NCBI GenBank assembly: GCA_017634385.1
Contig: JAGBNN010000001.1
Span: 1-64,000, forward strand
Direction of reading: 5' to 3'
DNA: 64,000 bases
Source of the DNA: Bacilli bacterium
GTDB lineage: Bacteria; Bacillota_I; Bacilli_A; RF39; UBA660
Shown: positions 61,240 to 64,000 of the stretch, piece by piece
How positions within the stretch are numbered: the stretch's first letter is position 1
How the letters are laid out: every line of letters begins with the position of its first letter
Translations under genes and position numbers: made by a program
Notes under the pieces: model-generated
Told to the model about the DNA's origin: nothing
Databases searched by the model: none
The model's input: the letters and a program-made list of their open reading frames with translations, nothing else

Positions 61240-63345
61240 TTAAATCCTTTCTATTAAATTAGAAATTCTTCTACAGATACCCTTCATAACATCTTTAGTT
61301 TTTCTCTTAATTCTTCTTAATTTTCTTTTCTTATTTCCACCAGGTGCTATTAAATTATTTTCTTTTAATATTTTATTTGCTTGTTCTTTTATTTCTTTAC
61401 TTGCTACTATTGGTTTTAATGTATAAGATAATTTTATTTTTGTATCTATTTTAGCTTTTTCATCAAATAAATTATTTACTGCCTTTACAAATTGTTCAAA
61501 ACCTTTTTCTAGTGGATAATCCTTCATATAATCAAGTCCAGCTTTTGACATTTTGTTAAGAGTTTTTTCATCATCTAATAACTCTATAATAGCAGTTGCT
61601 ATTGCTTCTGGAGATGGTTCTGCAAGTCTTACACCACCTTCTGGGAAATCATATAAATTATTTTCTTTATATATTTCAACTACAGGTAATCCAGCAGCCA
61701 TCATTTCAAATGGTATTCTTGATGGATTTGAAGCACTTATGCAAAAACCAACTTTACATTTGTTATATAATTCATTACATTTATCTATTGGTATTATACC
61801 TAATTTTTCTACATCAAAATCTAAATCTCTTTTTGCATCTGATCCGTATAAATATATTTTTACATCTGGTCTTAATGTTTTAACAATTTTTAATGCTTTT
61901 AGACCTAAATCATCACATCTTCTAGGTTTTTCTGGTTGGAAAATATAGCATAATGCATTTTCTTTCTTAACATCTTTTAATTTTTTATAAACATTTAAAT
62001 CTGCACAAAAATCAAAATATTGAGAATTTAATCCATATTCATTTATCATTTTATGTGATAACCATTTTCCTATTGTAATTGGGCTATATCCTAGTCTATA
62101 TGAATTTTCAGTTTTTATATAATTATCTCCCATTGGTAAGAACCATGGTTCAAAATCTTGAATAAAATATCCTTTTTTAGGGCAATCTAAATTTTTAACA
62201 AAATCAATTGTTGTCCAACCTGTTGCAAATACTAAATCATATTCTTGTCTAAATACTACTCCTACATAAACATTAGCTGCACAGAAGCCATAATAATCAT
62301 TAATTTTTTTAGCAACCATTTCGTTTGTTGATAGATAGTCTTCTTCAACATATATATCACATTCATACCCTGCTTTTATTAATGCATTTACATTTTGAAT
62401 AATTGTTCTGTGTCCACCAGATCCTTTTCCTGGATGTGGTATAACCCAAGCTATTCTTTTCTTTCTTGTTTCCTTTGTTACTTCGTGATCCATATAACTC
62501 CTCCTAAGTCTTTGTGTTTTATATATTTTCATATCTAAATCATATTTTTCTGCTATTTCTTCTTGAATTTTACATATTTCTTTATATTCTTTATCAGCTT
62601 TTATTACTGTACTTACAGATTTACTATGTTTTCTAAAATAATTTAATGATTTATTATTAAATGCAATTTTACCATTTTCTAATACTTTATAATAAATATA
62701 CCAATCTCCTGCCACCTTAAATTCAGTAGCTTCATCTAATATCTTATCGTAATTTCCTTTTTTCCATACTACACCAGATACATTTAAAATTGTATTAGTA
62801 ACACTTAAATAATTTTTTATTTCTTCTTCACCAGATACTACATATGGTTTATTCCATTTATCTACTCCAAACATATTGTATAAATCTTGTGAATTTTTTG
62901 CTATTAAATTATTATTTTCATCTATTCTTGCAGAATCAGTATATGATAAAACTACTTCCTTATCATCAAAAGCTTTCATACATGTCTCTAAGAATCTAGG
63001 ATTTGAACTATCATCTGCTTCTGCTATCCAAAAGTAATCTCCTTTTGCTTCTTTAATTCCTTTTTTCCATTGTTTAAATACACATCCACTATTTTCTTTG
63101 TTTTTTAAAAATTTTACTGGGACATCCTTTATTTCTTTTATTTTTTCTTCTATAACAGATACACTATTATCTGTAGACTTATCATCTAAAATAATTAATT
63201 CATATATTGGATAAGATTGTCTTAATATTGAATCTATTCTTTCAATTATGAAATTTTCATAATTATAATTTGGAATAATAACAGATACTTTCTTTATATT
63301 TTCTGTTATTTTACTTACATTTTCTTTATATATGTCTATCTTCAT
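61240..63345 (-). CDS. Bifunctional GT2-GT4-like glycosyltransferase
   Basis: A 701-residue protein of two fused transferase domains. The N-terminus (about 20-250) is GT2: VSVIIPNYNYENFI, DDKSTDNSV, and DYFWIAEADD. The second half (about 305-650) is GT-B with HPGKGSGGHRTIIQNV and YFIQDFEPWFLPMGDNY, close to the WsaF/rhamnosyl family, ending with a basic tail (NKKRKLRRIKRKTK). I start at the ATG at 63345 with AGGTGG 9 nt upstream; a GTG 18 nt earlier adjoins the previous stop. It would assemble the exported glycan. Confidence 0.85.
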   Translation of the reverse strand: MKIDIYKENVSKITENIKKVSVIIPNYNYENFIIERIDSILRQSYPIYELIILDDKSTDNSVSVIEEKIKEIKDVPVKFLKNKENSGCVFKQWKKGIKEAKGDYFWIAEADDSSNPRFLETCMKAFDDKEVVLSYTDSARIDENNNLIAKNSQDLYNMFGVDKWNKPYVVSGEEEIKNYLSVTNTILNVSGVVWKKGNYDKILDEATEFKVAGDWYIYYKVLENGKIAFNNKSLNYFRKHSKSVSTVIKADKEYKEICKIQEEIAEKYDLDMKIYKTQRLRRSYMDHEVTKETRKKRIAWVIPHPGKGSGGHRTIIQNVNALIKAGYECDIYVEEDYLSTNEMVAKKINDYYGFCAANVYVGVVFRQEYDLVFATGWTTIDFVKNLDCPKKGYFIQDFEPWFLPMGDNYIKTENSYRLGYSPITIGKWLSHKMINEYGLNSQYFDFCADLNVYKKLKDVKKENALCYIFQPEKPRRCDDLGLKALKIVKTLRPDVKIYLYGSDAKRDLDFDVEKLGIIPIDKCNELYNKCKVGFCISASNPSRIPFEMMAAGLPVVEIYKENNLYDFPEGGVRLAEPSPEAIATAIIELLDDEKTLNKMSKAGLDYMKDYPLEKGFEQFVKAVNNLFDEKAKIDTKIKLSYTLKPIVASKEIKEQANKILKENNLIAPGGNKKRKLRRIKRKTKDVMKGICRRISNLIERI

Positions 63346-63362
63346 CTTCAAAACCACCTCCA

Positions 63363-64000
63363 CTATTTTAACATATAATCAACATTTTTACTAAAGTTGT
63401 CATTATAATAATCATCACTATCAATATATTTTTGCCAATGTTCAATTATATATGACCATTCTTGAATAAATCTTTTTTGTTTTTCTGGTGTTGTATCAAG
63501 TCCTCTAGATTTTGATTCATAATGATATAATTCCACATTTGGAAGAAATACATTGTTATATCCTTTATCTAATAATTTCAAGTTAAAATCAACGTCATTA
63601 AATGCAACTTTTAAATCTTCTTCAAGTCCTTTAACTTCTTTATATTTTTTCTTTGATACCATTAAACAAGCTGCTGTACAAGCACTATAATCATATGGTA
63701 CTTTTAACTCATATTGAGAAGATATATAGTTTCTTGGTTTTGCATAATGAGCATGGCCAGCAAGTCCACCCTTTCCCATTATAATTCCAGCATGTTGTAA
63801 AGTTTCGTCTGGGAATATTAATTTTGCACCTACTGTTCCAACATTGTCTTGTGAAGCATATCCTACCATTATATCAAGCCATTCAGGTGTTATTACTTCA
63901 ATATCATTATTTAACATTAAAATATAATCACCTTTTGACATTTTAACTGCTTCATTATTTAAATATGAGAAATTAAATTCACACTCTATTCTTTTATAAG
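63363..64000 (-). CDS. GT2 glycosyltransferase, 5' part outside the window
   Basis: Partial gene whose reading frame continues past the right edge. FSYLNNEAVKMSKGDYILML is the internal GT2 motif before the DxD-like NND. AFNDVDFNLKLLDKGYNNVF and HYESKSRGLDTTP are the acceptor-side signatures of long rhamnan/teichoic polymerases. An inner ATG at 63941 is not the true start because homology continues upstream of it. It ends 18 bp before the next gene's ATG. Confidence 0.85.
   Translation of the reverse strand, partial: YKRIECEFNFSYLNNEAVKMSKGDYILMLNNDIEVITPEWLDIMVGYASQDNVGTVGAKLIFPDETLQHAGIIMGKGGLAGHAHYAKPRNYISSQYELKVPYDYSACTAACLMVSKKKYKEVKGLEEDLKVAFNDVDFNLKLLDKGYNNVFLPNVELYHYESKSRGLDTTPEKQKRFIQEWSYIIEHWQKYIDSDDYYNDNFSKNVDYMLK

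Overview
This is an AT-rich, gene-dense stretch of a low-GC Gram-positive (Firmicutes/Bacilli-like) chromosome. TGA is used as a stop (for example after recG and the ylbE-like gene) and Trp is TGG, so code 4 mycoplasmas are excluded. A pyruvate:ferredoxin oxidoreductase points to an anaerobe. UppS, a VanY-type carboxypeptidase, an M23 endopeptidase, a NodB deacetylase and a wall-polymer ABC exporter point to a peptidoglycan wall. YlbD/E/F, two CotF-like proteins, ParC/ParE and WXG100 proteins fit a gut-associated Bacilli lineage; that placement is inference. Nearly all genes are on the minus strand, so replication probably runs right to left here.

Layout, left to right. 1-1.1 kb: ylbD-ylbE-ylbF. 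1.1-5.8 kb: LemA and two DUF2207 membrane proteins with glycine-rich tails ending in Trp. 5.9-10.5 kb: a type VII secretion cargo operon (WXG100 proteins, coiled-coil partner, 949-residue papain-like effector, probable immunity protein). 10.5-15 kb: parE-parC. 15-23 kb: LamG/Gly-rich surface protein, family II pyrophosphatase, VanY peptidase, tRNA-Ser, Mbeg1-like hydrolase, CmpB-like membrane protein, tRNA-Ile/Glu. 23-32 kb: M23 hydrolase, tRNA-Lys, InlB-repeat protein, SIS and LOG proteins, tRNA-Ile2/Leu, uppS, CotF-like pair, DUF1292, lysozyme-like protein, a decayed HD protein. 32-35.2 kb: a Fur-family regulator with a perfect 7-1-7 box, and three metal/permease genes. 35-44 kb: hydroxyacyl-CoA dehydrogenase, membrane proteins, an ABC-F gene behind a leader-peptide attenuator, recG flanked by two candidate small RNAs. 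44-50 kb: kinase-like protein, nifJ, a lipoprotein, and a second WXG-like operon containing a protein built of 13-residue repeats. 50-56 kb: typA, a zincin, a NodB deacetylase, then a ~618-nt promoter-to-terminator noncoding RNA directly upstream of an OapA/CorB-like membrane protein. 56-64 kb: GT4 glycosyltransferase, galE, ABC-2 exporter, and glycosyltransferases running off the right edge.

The strongest hidden signal is 54.85-56.05 kb. Its size, its own promoter and terminator, and the OapA-like gene behind it match the OLE RNA/OapA ribonucleoprotein system known from extremophilic and anaerobic Firmicutes. Other items to check are the ABC-F attenuator with its 16-codon leader peptide, the two recG-flanking sRNA candidates with an 8-nt mutual complement, the papain-like T7SS effector, and the repeat-protein WXG operon with a palindrome over its -10 box.
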